This document shows positions 1 to 12,262 of a DNA stretch of 64,000 bases, in pieces; positions within the stretch are counted from its first letter, which is position 1, and the number at the start of each line of letters is the position of its first letter. The stretch comes from Ecdyonurus torrentis (Eukaryota; Arthropoda; Insecta; Ephemeroptera; Heptageniidae). The translations under genes and the position numbers were made by a program. Location of the stretch: the NCBI GenBank assembly GCA_949318235.1, contig OX439131.1:37877273-37941272 (forward strand). The letters are read 5' to 3'. A model generated the notes under the pieces. It was not told the origin of the DNA, searched no databases, and saw nothing but the letters and a program-made list of their open reading frames with translations.

Positions 1-298
1 TTTAGTTTGTTTATTTTTTTTTATATAAATATATACATATTAGATTAACAAGATAATACTTTATATATGAGGGTAGGCTATGTGTAGAATAATTAAAATC
101 ATAATGCGTCTGTTTTGAACATATAAACGTGAAACTTTTAAACCAGTATATTCTAATTCTTTTGAAAAAACATTGATTTTTGACTTGACCTTTAACGCAT
201 GCAAATAAGAGAACAAAGTATAATACTTTTTCTCCCCCACTTCAAATAAAAAAAAGTACTTACAATATTTATTATTGTTTTAAAAATATGTAAATAAA

Positions 299-391
<93 letters not shown>

Positions 392-720
392 GAATTGTTG
401 GTAACAAAAGAATTAACCCAGAGAACTCAAAATTTCATGTACAGAACTTTTGAAGATGCAAAAGATTAAACAAGCATTTGGCATTTCGTATTTTTTTTTT
501 TAATTAACTAAAATGTCATAATAAATTTAACTAAGGGCTGCGGGCTGCGATAGAAGAGCAACAAAATCTCCGAAACCTTAGAAACGAGTTTCAAATGAAC
601 AGCTGATTTTATGAATTCTTTCGTTAGAGAGAAATGAAATGCAAAGTTTGAAATGATTGATTTAGGACATCCTTGAGTAATGAACAAGTAAGAGAGGTCA
701 CTAGGTGTCAGCTGGTGCAT
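1..720. other. AT-rich intergenic DNA with a (TA)n microsatellite
   Basis: No gene is visible. A pure TA dinucleotide run occupies about 301-383. The reading frames here are short and have no family resemblance. Confidence 0.8.
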
Positions 721-960
721 CCCTATATTTCAACAATGAGAGCACCACGTGCACCAAGGTCGGGTCGGTGCCGCTAGGCCTTTGCGATGTTAAGGGAGAG
801 AGTCAGTCTCACTGAATATGACCTGGTTCGGTGGCGGCAGTGTGCGATCGATTCACCACCACCAAAGCAACCCCACCATCAAGGCCGTTCGCCGCTTGGC
901 CGAGACATTCCCCACTAGCACCAATCATGTAAGCATATACACCAACGTTTGCTTACCTTT
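721..960. other. GC-rich island 1
   Basis: The base composition switches from AT-rich to GC-rich. The island carries GAGCACCA at 740-747 and an overlapping CACGTG E-box. On the plus strand an open frame from 818 reads through GC-balanced codons until about 927, where a splice-donor-like GTAAGC follows. It could therefore be a first exon, but I recognise no protein. A regulatory or promoter island is the alternative. Confidence 0.35.
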
Positions 961-1149
961 TGATTTCACTTTTACTTATGTTTATATTATAAATGTATTT
1001 GATTTGAGCTACCCCTCTTCAGGAGATCGCTCCACTACACTAAAAGTGGCCATAATTTTAAACTAAATAACATCAAATCACACATGTCAATAGTCACACT
1101 TATGAAAATTTTTAATCACCAAAAAATTTTAAAGAAGGAGAATTCACCA

Positions 1150-1660
1150 CGTTTTTTATAAAAGTTTTGTGTATATGACAGTAGAATAGTTCCCGCCGGC
1201 CGCTCTCAAAATAGCGACTGTCTCAAAATAACCCTCCACCTGGACTGAACCATATACCAGCAAGAGGCAGTAGCACCAGGAGAAAAATTTCACCCCTCCT
1301 TCGACTATAGCGCGCGCCAGCCAGCAGCTCCACTCTCTCAGATGCTGTGTTCGCTGACTACACTCTCGATTGGTCGATAAAACCAAATGACGTCATGCCT
1401 ATGAGCACCAATACCAAGCTGGTTCCTTACATAATGAGGAAGATGGCTGCTGGGGGAAGGGGGGTAGGCAGTCAGCTGGTGCACAGACTTGGGGGGGGGG
1501 GGGGGGCATTGGGGGTTTGACTCTCACTGCTGGAAGCTGGAGAACCCCACCACCCCGCCAACAGAAGTGAAGCAAAGCAAGCATCAGATGAGGCGCATGC
1601 ACGTTCACCGCAACATCCGTCGTTTCGAGATGGTACCCCTGGACCACGTGTCTCCAACGA
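1150..1660. other. GC-rich island 2 with CRE and G-run
   Basis: This GC-rich block contains a full TGACGTCA palindrome (1388-1395), GAGCACCA (1403-1410), an AAGATGGC motif near 1440 of the Pho/YY1 type, and a run of 16 G at 1491-1506. Open frames on both strands are proline- or histidine-rich shadows of the composition. I read it as a promoter or enhancer-like island, not a coding exon. Confidence 0.35.
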
Positions 1661-4220
1661 GGAACTCAATAAAAAATAAAATAATGCTTTCATTTAGCAA
1701 ACAACGTGAAAATGTTCTCCACAGAAATGCACGCATCAGCGTCCTAAACACGGTTTCAATGCTTCAAATATTCATATCAGTAATTTATTATATATAAAAA
1801 AAAAAAAAAAAAAAAAAAAAAGCAGAAGAAGAAAAAAAAGTTGTGCCCAACATTAATCAAAATTCCCCATTCGCTTGTGCTCTGATCTTGCACAAAGCAA
1901 ATAAAATATGCTCCTCAAGAACACTATAGCAAAATATAGCGATGAAAAGAACATAGAATTAAAGTTGTGTGAAAAAAAAATAATAATAATAAAATCTGAG
2001 ATTTAAAATTTAAGTTAAGCAATTAGACAGCGTGACATTAATTTTCTTTGCAGTCAGAGCGATTGTAAAGTGCATCTTAACAATCTTAAGTTAACAGATC
2101 CAGAACTTAAAAAATGCAATTCAATATTGATTGATAATCTTCTATAATATGAAAACAAAAATATTGAAGAGCTGATGACTCAAAAGTACATGAAGTCACG
2201 CTGGCGTCACGGCAATCATGCGGTTCTTGGCTTCAAGCCAAAAAAAAAAAAAAAAAAAAAAAATGTAGCTGCGAGTGGATTTTAGGGGGATAAGCGACGG
2301 ACGGGGTTGGATGTAGATGAAGCAAAGAAGAGCACGATATAAATGCTCTCTCCACGGTGTCTCATAAGATCAGGCAACTTCCGAGTGCCTCTCTCTCTCA
2401 AAAGTCTTCACATAGTTGCACCAACAAAGCCACAATTGGAGCCACAAAAATTTGACTGATTGTATAAAGAATATTATACAGTATACATATAATAACATGT
2501 AATTTACATATGAAATAATAAATTTCAAAGGTAGAAATATATCAACAATCAATTTGATCAATATGAAATAATAAATTTCAAAGGTAGAAATATATCAACA
2601 ATCAATTTGATAAAATATAATTGAAATAAAATTAACCACATGACAATTTATGAAATATTTTCATATTCTATTGTGTTAATAGTGAAATTTTTATTTTGGA
2701 GTGTCATAATTCCCTATCCCCCTAAAAACGTATATGTTTGAAACGGCAGAAGAAATCGAGTGCAGTTTTACATATTTATATATTTTTTAACGCATTATAT
2801 TCTTCTTGAATTTACAAAATTATGTAATAGGAGATTTTTTCAGTCTAATATTGAATATATAAAGACGATTATATATTATTTATATTATTAAGTTCAAATT
2901 AAATTATTGTTAATTAATTTTACAATATACTGATGAGTGATGAGACATCATGCTTTTTCATAATAATTAAACAATATCAATTAAAATTGTGACGTCAACT
3001 GAAGAAAAGTTCTTAATAAAGTTACAAACTTTTTATTATTATTATTTTTTTTACAGTGAAGCTAATTAGGATAAAAACAGAATCAAGAAAATTGAATCAC
3101 TTTAATTTGAAAACATCACCTTCCCACGCAATAAAATTATTTGAATTAAGTTTTCCTCTAAATTTTTTATTTATTTTAAAACATTTAACGTCAAGAATTA
3201 ATAGCACAATATGCAAAATCTAAAAAAAAAAAAAAAAAAAAAAAAAGAAGGATTCTGGTGTTGGTGTTACAAAAGACAGAAGAAAAGAACAATATAATAA
3301 TATAATAAAATGTCGTGTTACTTTTTGGTACATAGACGCATATTATATAGAGAGCGAGTTGAAATCACGAGTAGCGCGATGTATATAAGGGGTAGAAAGA
3401 TGCATAAATTACAGCCGTGCAAGCAAACAGCTGGAGTATAAAAATCACGTAATCTAGATGGGGAAAGCGGCACTTTACATCAACATCAACCAAAGGGAAG
3501 CTATAAGCAACTCTCAGTAAAAGCTCACATACAATTTTTTTCTCTCTTTCTCTCCAGAGAGATGCGACGAATTAGAGATTTTTTTTGGGGGGGGGGGGGG
3601 GGGGGGGGTTAGGGAGAAAGAGACAAGAGGAAACGATGATTGCTTTAGTACCACAGAAGACAAAATTCCAAAGGTATACAATATTAACTTATGATTGAGT
3701 TTATGAGGAGAGAAAAGCCAAAAGCAATAACAGCCTATATAGTTAATAATATGAGGTTTAATGAAAATATCTTTATCATAGTCAGTATATTATATAATAT
3801 TTCTTTGAAATTGCTTTGCTGTTCATTCAACCAATATTATTATTTGCGACTGTAATGAAAAATAAAGTTAAAAAATATCAACATAAAAATATCATAGATA
3901 TGAATTTCTCTTCATTATATTTATGAAGGGACAAAATTTTCAATTGTACATTTGAGTAAGGAAAGTTAATTATTAATTTTGCCATATGCACCAACACCAA
4001 ATATTACTGTACACATTGAGTTGATAGAAAAAAAATGTAGTACGATCGAGTTTAAGAAAAAATGGAGAGAAAAAAATTGGATAGAAGGTGACGGAGAACG
4101 AACAAGCGAGACAGATGCATATGGAGATTGGAAGATGAGTTTATGCATAATATACAGCAGCAAAAACAGGAGCAAGGTGCGTGCTTGGGAAGTGTATAGG
4201 GGAAGAAGAAGAAGGAATAG
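1661..4220. other. AT-rich gene-free stretch with homopolymers
   Basis: It holds A-runs near 1797-1821, 2239-2262 and 3222-3245, a CRE palindrome at 2990-2997, a 53-bp tandem duplication (listed separately) and a run of about 22 G at 3587-3608. No coding exon is supported. Confidence 0.7.
2510..2611. repeat. 53-bp tandem duplication, about 1.9 copies
   Basis: Copy one is 2510-2562 and copy two is 2563-2611. The two copies are identical over the compared 49 bases, which implies a recent duplication. The unit is AT-rich and non-coding. Confidence 0.95.
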
Positions 4221-4490
4221 CTAAAGACGCCGGATTTCCGCCCTGTGGGGCCGTTCGCCTCACTCAGTGAGTCGCCTCGCGCCGTGCATATGAGTGCATC
4301 ATATAGACGAGACGTGCAGGAGACAGCAGGCGTGTGAGCAGCTGGTGTACATGATGATGATGATGCCCCGTGCCAGCCTGCTCCTCAGCCGAGCTCACGT
4401 CCCGAGACACCACCCCCTGCGCGCAACCACGGGGGAGTTATTTGTCCCCCTCTGTCTAGCGGGTTGCTTGGCAGGAGGGGGTTGACTTAA
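4221..4490. other. GC-rich island 3
   Basis: A sharply GC-rich block inside AT-rich flanks. It contains an (ATG)n-like stretch near 4350-4364, CAGCTG, and a GTGAGT donor-like string near 4268. The open frames give no recognisable protein. Its similarity of composition and words to the other islands suggests a regulatory island. Confidence 0.3.
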
Positions 4491-5357
4491 TGTCACTTTC
4501 TGAAAAGTAACTTTGTAATCTACGGAAACTATCACGTTTTTTAATCTGCATTTACAATTACACACTTCTTTTGTTACAAATGTTGCAATTAAATAGAAGA
4601 CAAATCAGAAAAAAAAAATCTTAGTTCTGTGGGTTATTTACCCTCTTTATGCTAATATGGATAAGACTAACGATCGTAGATACGAAATAAAAAAAAAAAA
4701 AAAAATCAATTCAAAGTTATGAGTTTTGTGATTCATTTTGCAAGTAAGGTATAAAATCTGAAATGATATACGATTATTATATTGATCTCCCTGCATTGGA
4801 TATTTAACACCAAATTTGAGCAAACCCATTTTTTATATAGAATCCAAGTTGTAAGAAAATATGTACACTCACCAATAATAGTAAAAAATATTAAATGCAC
4901 AAAAAATGACATTAGAAGCAGCAAGCCACGACATCAGCTTTTGAAAATTATTTCAATGTTTGTTGTTGATATTATTTGTCAATTTTGTTTAGTACAACAA
5001 CAACAACTATGTCATAATTCATTTACACCAGCAAGCACTTTTTATTTTCTTTTTACTCTATGTAAAAAAATATAAACAACATCAATGTATGACGTTGCAA
5101 AAACTGCATATTGCAGTAAATAATGCATATAAATGTTGCAAAGAAAATTAAGAAACACCGCAAAATTAATATGTACATTACATATATATATATAATGCAT
5201 TAAAAAAAATCCTGGAAAGGATTTTTTTTTTCACTCTGTGGTGGTTGGTTAGAATAATGATTAAAGTTTAAAAGTATTTTAAAGTTTTAGAAGATTCTGA
5301 TTAATAATATAATATAGATGACAATATTGAAGTTATAATTTGTGATTTGCTCAAAAT

Positions 5358-5450
<93 letters not shown>

Positions 5451-5978
5451 GTGATGCAATATGACGCGGCAAGTGAAATTTGTGAACAAAGAAAGTTCAT
5501 ATTTTATTATAATAAGCTTTGACTTTGAATAGGCAATATAACCCTGGTATATGTATGGCCGCACGCAAAGCACTTATACTGATAGCACATATTGTTTCTG
5601 TGCTGGGTTCTAAACCGTTCAGCCACACAGCTATACATACTAAATACTTTTTATCTAAAATATATTCCAGCATGAAATTTTTGTTATTTGATATAATAAT
5701 GCTGTATAGTTTCCGTAATCTTTTATAACGCCGCACGTCTCGTTTTATAACGATAAATTATATAAAGTCGTAGTTTGGGTGGCATGTTGCTCCTCGTCTC
5801 ACGACAATTTTTAATAACTGGCGACTATATGATAGTTTGTTGTATATACCCGCTCCGTTTAAAGAATGTATAGCTCGCCATTACCGGAACTACATGGTAA
5901 AGAATTGGCGCGTATTGTTTTAAAAAGAGGGTCCGTTCTATATAGTGCGCGAGAGTATATGGATGCAAGCCACTGATC
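4491..5978. other. AT-rich gene-free stretch with (CT)n
   Basis: Nothing coding is seen. A (CT)43 run occupies 5362-5448. Near 5570-5635 the minus strand has a TGGCTGAACGG string like a tRNA A-box, but no complete tRNA can be folded. Confidence 0.6.
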
Positions 5979-5980
5979 TA

Positions 5981-6144
5981 TTGACTAATAAAGGAACAAC
6001 TGTTTTGAGGCCGACTTTAAGCAATTTTGGTCACTTCCGCTTCCGTTTCTGCTTGCTACGCATGCGCAGAATGACAAAACGGAAGCGGATGTAACCGAAA
6101 TTGATTATAGTCAACCTCAAAACAGTTGTTCCTTTATTAGTCAA
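5981..6144. mobile_element. 164-bp foldback MITE with TA target duplication
   Basis: The element is one long inverted repeat. The arms begin TTGACTAATAAAGGAACAAC and the reverse complement ends the element. About 30 terminal bases pair perfectly, and pairing resumes inwards with a CCGCTTCCGTTT arm. A TA dinucleotide borders each side (5979-5980 and 6145-6146), which is the target duplication expected of Tc1/mariner-type MITEs. It has no coding capacity and would have been moved by a transposase supplied in trans. Confidence 0.85.
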
Positions 6145-7200
6145 TATGCAAATATATCAACATTATTTTTGCAGTATGCCAAATATACTATTAAGAAAAT
6201 AACGATAATATATCTTGTATTTGGTATCTTATTCCGCAAAAATTAGCTTTTGATATTATAATTATCTATACAATATTTATATAACTGTAAAATGTATATA
6301 CACTATATAAAATAAATTCTTTAAAAAAAAAGGAAATTTTATTGCCTTTCTTTATTTTATCTGAATAAACCACAAGACACAAGATGTTAGTTTATCAGTT
6401 AAGTTAAATACAATAATGCCAAAAATCATGTAAAAATCATACTATGCATACTACTAATTCAAATTTGTCTCAGATTTTATACAACTTGAGTAGGAAAAAA
6501 AAAAAGTTGTTAACTATATAAAACACATTTTAAGTAAATAAATTTAACCAAGAAGTACATGCAGAAGAATAAGCACCAGTGTGAGTGATATTGTGCAAAT
6601 AAGAGAGATTGAGTGAGTGTCTCTAGGCTGGTGGTGTTGGGGAGGTTCCGTGCGTGATGGCAATACGCCAGTATGTGATGGCATGCCAAGCTAACCAGGC
6701 AAAGACAGTATAGCCAGGGCTGGCTTTGCTATCCCTCCCCGTGTTTCGAGACATTCAGGTCACTGCGTCCTTCCCTAAAGATCCCTATATAAAAATTACG
6801 TATTTACTTAGTATATATGTATTATGTACGTATTACATAATTATTGACAGACAACTCATTAATAAATAACACTCATGTGATCACAAAATAACAATAATTA
6901 TAAAATTCCAAATTCATAACATAAATAAAAACCAAGTTTTATATGTACACAAAAATAAATCCAAGAATTCAGCTGCTGAATAACTATATTATTTTACACC
7001 TTCAATTGTCAATTATTACTTATTATCATTTTAATATATATCTCAAACGACATTTCGTTTTGTGATGTATCAGTTGTCAGTTCACATAGAATTTGTCTTC
7101 ACTAATTATTAAAATATAACAAAATAACAATTGTTGTCATATCAGATTGATTTCATCGTAACAAATGTTTAGTTTCCGCCAAACAGTTGGTGCAGCAAAT
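6145..7200. other. AT-rich gene-free stretch with a small GC-rich patch
   Basis: A moderately GC-rich patch lies at about 6600-6780, with GTGGTGTTGGGG and repeated TATGTGATGGCA-like words. The rest is AT-rich, and I see no exon or RNA gene. Confidence 0.6.
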
Positions 7201-7460
7201 GAGAGAGAGAGAGAGAGAGAGAGAGAAAAAAAATCTGAAGAAGAAAAACAAGAGGCGAAGACGATGTAAGGTGTTGGCAATAAGCCTACTAGCAAAGGGA
7301 CACACGGTAAAAGTATAAGGGTCCCTGAGGCGAGAGGGAAGGGCGGATATTGGCTTGGCCGCCCTCGAGCTGCCCTGGCAACGAGTTATGACGCACCGAC
7401 AGCGCGTTGTCAAGCTCACTGCCGCTCCGTTGCTCCCCTTACCCCCGTGAGTGAGCACCA
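7201..7460. other. GC-rich island 4 next to (GA)n
   Basis: A (GA)13 run (7201-7227) leads into a GC-rich block that ends in GTGAGTGAGCACCA. The octamer GAGCACCA occurs at 7453-7460. The minus-strand open frame 7153-7458 is Ser/Arg-rich and runs into the microsatellite, so I do not call it a gene. Confidence 0.3.
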
Positions 7461-9588
7461 GCTAGCTACCAAACTATACGGTACGCGACACACGTTAATA
7501 AACTGACATTTTTCACTTAATTGAACCTTCCAGATATTTTTTTCTCATCTTATTTTTTCACAAAGATATTACTACACAATATCAAAATAAATTGATAAAT
7601 TTTTTCTGTAATTTTACAAAGGCCCTTTGACGTCAATGCTTGCATATTTGTTGGAGGGTTTGGGAAAGGAAAGTCACCAATTTCTACCACTAACACAAAA
7701 GAAGAAGATTTTTTTTTCATTGCATGATTTGTATGATATATATTTCAAATATATTTTGACTATGCATATTTTGAAATGCTTTGATATATACATTTATACA
7801 TACGTACATATTGCTGCGAAATTTATTATTACAATAAAATTTTTAGGAGACAGTTCTTTAGCTTTAAATGTAAAATTCATGAGCCTTTGATGATATAATT
7901 AGTCAAAAAGACGTATCACCTTAGCTTTGCAAGAGTTTTATATTGATTATAATGTCAAAACAATATAAAGTTGTACGCCGAACTTGTATAAAAAAAAAAA
8001 GAAGTTATTTTTCACCTGCTGGAAGGCATTTTACAAGACAGATGAGTCTAAAACACCACCCTCCTTCCCAACCTCCCTTCTCTCTTCCTTCTTCCTTTTG
8101 ATACCTTAACGAAATTGACTGCCTACAGTGACGGAGCGCGAATAAGAAGAAAAATAAAGAAGATCAAGTTACCGTACAAGCAAAGGTTCGTACAGTGGCT
8201 TCATAAGATCAATGTCGTGCCCTTGGCAAACTAATCAATCTCACACTCATCGAAAAACCTTCTCGCTTATTTGTCTCTGTTTCTTTAAGTATTTCTATAA
8301 ATCTCATAAAAAAAATTAATAATATCAAGTTATATGATTACATTATAAAAAATATATGATAAAAATTTAAATTATTATATATACCAAAATTAATTAAAAC
8401 TTTTTAAATTAGTTTTGTATAAGTTTAAAACTTATTGCAATTCAATTTCCTATATTATTTAGTGTGTCAATCTCTCATTCAGTTCGTATATGAAGAAAAC
8501 GTTGAACAAACTTTAATTACACAAGTAACAATAACAAAGTGAGATAGATATATTGATGCATGGACATACAAACTGTGTGCCATGGCAAGTATATTATTGT
8601 ACGACGTAGAAAAAAAAAAAAAAAAAAAAAAAAAAAGTTGCAATAATATTGCTTTGCGCAAAATTTTACAACCGCTCACGGAGCTTGTCATCGTGAAGAA
8701 TATTACCAAAAGTTAAATATTGTAAGTTTGGAAAATGTGAGCACGCGTGCGGAGTGAAGTATATTAAATTATATATATTTTTTTTTGGTGTATTTACTAT
8801 TTCCTCATCGCGAACACATTGGAATTATAGAGAAACTTTCATTCCAAAACAAACATCCAAAAACGGAATTCTAAAAAATGTAAAAGGAAAAAGAATAAAA
8901 TTATTAATATTTAATAAAAGATCATTTTCAAAATTTTAAATTTCATACTGAAAAATGCTAATGCAATAATATGAAAATCAAACTTCATTGTCAGCTGTCA
9001 TTACGCGGCGAACCAAAATTTTGATGCTGCAATAATAAGATTACGTGCAGCATTTTTTTTTTCTTTAACGAATCAAATGTCAAAGTTTCAACGTATATAA
9101 TATTTCTGTCAAGTTTTTAAGGAATTAATTTAGAAGAAAATTTTAATAGACAGCCTTATTTTCTTCTTGGTATATATTTTGGAATTTTAATATTTCTTTT
9201 ACGTACTTTTTATTATTAAGTTTTTTATATGAACGTTCTTTATATTTCCCACAATTTTTATACGTCCTTAAATGCCACACTATGCTATCCAGAAAAATAT
9301 TTCGTTGTAAAACAGTGACATTTATCATGTATGTATCTCCTCTGATTGATAATATACATCTCCTATATGTATATATAATGTATGCAGCTGTTTGGAAGTC
9401 GTAAGCAGGCATATAGAGAAGGAGACGACACGTGCAGAAACAAACCTAAACGTATAATATACAGTTTGCCCGTATAGAAAAAACAAATCACAGTACATAA
9501 GGCTCAATTTTATAATAAAAATATATAGTAAATAAAAAAAATGATTGACAATATGTTGTATAGTTGACGTGAAGCTGTCACTTGCACG
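7461..9588. other. AT-rich gene-free stretch
   Basis: It holds a CRE palindrome at 7628-7635, a pyrimidine-rich patch at 8040-8100 and an A-run at about 8610-8636. No exon or RNA gene is supported. Confidence 0.65.
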
Positions 9589-9785
9589 ATACCCTAGCTC
9601 GACGCTCTTGCTTCTTTATAGGTAAAATACGCGCTTGTTAGCAGGTAACTTAAATATTACCTGCTAACAAGATTTCTTTACCATCTACTTAGCGGGTAAA
9701 GTCAATTTCTCGCAAACTTTGTAGGAATTACTCTCTAGATAGACGGTAACGTGTGTAGCACCAGGTTGCATACCTTTCAGGATAA
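9589..9785 (+). repeat. Left terminal inverted repeat of the 5.2-kb element
   Basis: It starts ATACCCTAGCTCGACGCTC and ends near CAGGATAA. Internally it holds a small hairpin near 9639-9669, where GTTAGCAGGTAA faces TTACCTGCTAAC. Confidence 0.8.
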
Positions 9786-10496
9786 GCGGACTTAATTTTT
9801 TTTTTAATAAATGATTGTAGCGATGGTTGCATATATTGTAGGATATATTTATTATTATTAATATTTTTTATTTTTTTAATTAAATATTTATAATTAAAAA
9901 ATGTACAATCTTTCTTTTTTTTTTTACAGATAAAAGCTAAAAAATGTATTTATTTTAATTGGAAAATTAAACATTAATAAAAATTTAAAAAAAATTAATA
10001 TGTAAATATATATTGCGGCAAAAAAAAAAAAAAAATACGAACACGAATAAAATAAAACATTTTATTTTAAAGATATATATCTTTAAAATTAATATAAGCA
10101 AAAATTGGCATAAAAATATTGTTTTATATTAAAATAAAATAGCAGATAGTAAATTATTATGCTATGAAATGTGCATAATTATGATAAAATAAAAGTAGTT
10201 TTTTTTCTTTACATTAATTTTTTAATATTTTTATTTTTATAAATTTATAAATTAATTTAATAACTTCATTAATATTGAGTTAACTGTTAATTGCCTTTTG
10301 CAACCAAAAAGAAAGAAAAGAAAAGAAAAAAAAATAAAAAAAAAAATAAAAATTTTGTATGTTTTTTTTTTTTTTTTTTCTGTTTTCTGCATCCTTTTTT
10401 TATTAAAACTTTAATGAATATATATAATATTAATTTAAAGTTTTAAATTGTGCTAAAAGTTTATTTATTAGAATTAAAGTAGAATGCGCGTAAACT

Positions 10497-10712
10497 TTAA
10501 TTGCTGCTGAACTTCTCCTGTATCAGTCCACATATATAGTGCTGCAAATAAAAACGTTCAAACATTTCGCGGTATTGGCGCAATTGACCTTGACAACGAA
10601 CTTTTTTGTCAACAAAAGGAGCACCGACGACGCCACCGACAATGTGATCGTGTGAAGCTTTTTTATGTTTTGTGAAAATTAATAGAGTTCTTCGGGTATC
10701 AACGGGTATCAA
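10497..10712 (-). other. Open frame of 71 codons, unassigned
   Basis: The segment is less AT-rich than its surroundings and open on the minus strand. It includes a small His/Asp/Gly-rich part followed by basic residues. I recognise no domain. Because it lies inside the long-TIR element it may be a relic of an element-encoded gene, but chance openness in a GC-richer patch is also possible. Confidence 0.15.
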
Positions 10713-10798
10713 GTCACGGGAAGTAAATATTTATTTATAATAAATATATATTTTGAAGAAGAATGTGTGTACTTTGTGGTCTTATTTGTCTTTTTCAG

Positions 10799-10899
10799 TC
10801 CAGCATTGTGGCAGCATGGGCCATCAACTTTGAATTCAAGTGGACCTTACAAACGTTTTCAAGCCTCACACATGGAGCATTTTCTACTTTTAAACTATG
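10799..10899 (+). pseudogene. Splice-flanked exon-like relic, possibly transposase-derived
   Basis: A strong acceptor (TGTCTTTTTCAG, ending 10798) precedes a 101-base segment followed by a GTATGT donor at 10900. Two of the three frames are open. One frame begins with Leu-Trp-Gln-His. The other, shifted by one base, carries Asn-Phe-Glu-Phe and then Leu-Thr-His-Gly. Together these recall the LW..S.FxFE...HGT pattern of CACTA-like transposase C-terminal regions, which would require one frameshift. The match is short and from memory of the pattern only, so decay of an element gene is an inference. Confidence 0.25.
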
Positions 10900-11306
10900 G
10901 TATGTATTATATTCTATGTTTTGGCCAGAATATTCATACAATAAACCAAAAGTAAATGCCTCAAAAATGAGCCTCATGCATTTGTACGTATATGTAAACA
11001 CATTACCGGTACATACCCATTTACAAACAATGTTTAATTTGTGTGTCTAATGTATGTACATATATTGTTTAATTTAAAAAAGTTAGTAAAACAATTAATA
11101 AAAGCCACTGTACATATTACAACAAAACAATAAATAACGTAGCACAAGAAAAAATCTGTACAATATATGCTTGTCGTAAAATCATTGGTCTATGTATCAC
11201 ATCAACGATCAAAAATAAGCATGCTTGTTTCATATGTATAGATGTTCACATAAGTCAAATGTAAAATATAGTGCCTTAATATTAACTCACAGTGTTAATT
11301 TTTCAG

Positions 11307-11405
11307 GATGTGAACTCTGGAGCTCTAACGTACAAAGCAAGGATAGCTGAGATGAAGCACAGTACCTACGTTCTACGTACTTCATTACAATCATCCCTCG
11401 ACTGA
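11307..11405 (+). pseudogene. Possible 3' exon of the same element gene
   Basis: An acceptor (TTAATTTTTCAG, ending 11306) is followed by 32 open codons rich in Ala, Lys, Met and Ser, then TGA at 11403-11405. An AATAAA signal lies near 11527. The phase that keeps this frame open does not match either open frame of the upstream exon-like segment, so the gene is broken, mis-modelled, or not real. Confidence 0.2.
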
Positions 11406-12262
11406 TAATAAGTGTATACGAGGAGAAGATACATGCACAAAAGGACATTCTTCTAGTTTCTTCTGTTTGAAAGTAAAGTGATTTTTTTCATTTAGTATAT
11501 AAATTCCATAGTCAAGGTAGGGCAATGAATAAACCGCATTCATTCAAATGTCACACCTGTGTGCCATGTGAGACCTCAACTTTGCCATAGAATTTCACAT
11601 GTGGTGAGTAATGCCAGCGCTGCTGCTATTTGTATACTGTTTTTAGAATTTAAGGGTTGTATAGATGGCTTGTATCTTAAAATTAAAATTAAAAAAAAAA
11701 AAAAAAAACTTGAATATTAATTATGCCGTTTGAAAGTCAACAGTAACAGCTACCTATGATAACATTTTCAGAACCTGTAACCATCAGATAAGAGAGAAAA
11801 TAATGAAATTAACATGGGCTCGTCTTATATATACAGGACTAACACTTCAAAAAAATCATAGGGTAATTTAAAATCCAGCATGATGACCCTTCAATTTTTT
11901 TAAATTTTTGAAGATACTGTACCATATTATTCTAATGTATCACTGGTGGAAATTTAACATTTTTCTTTCTTTACAATTTTTTAGTTAATAAATCCCACAG
12001 TGTGATTTCTTGCCTTGATATATTAAGATGAGAGGAATAACAACAATATTAACCTATTATAAATTATAAAATGTTGAGTTAAAAACAAAATGTAAATTTC
12101 ATACTCGAAAATGGACTAATTGCAATGAAATATGTTTTTAATTGTTGCAACAAGTGTAAGTGAAAACTATTTTTCAATAAATGTATTGAGAATATTTCAA
12201 ATTATTTTAAAATGTTTGTTCATCATTGCAAGGTGGTCCTTTGTATTTGTAGATTACAGCAT

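Noticed and set aside
1472..1797. Overlapping Pro/Gly-rich frames at the G-run
   Set aside because: They arise from the G-run and GC-rich island on both strands at once.
5570..5640. tRNA-like A-box (TGGCTGAACGG) on the minus strand
   Set aside because: No proper B-box, no cloverleaf with a believable anticodon arm; at most a decayed tRNA-derived repeat.
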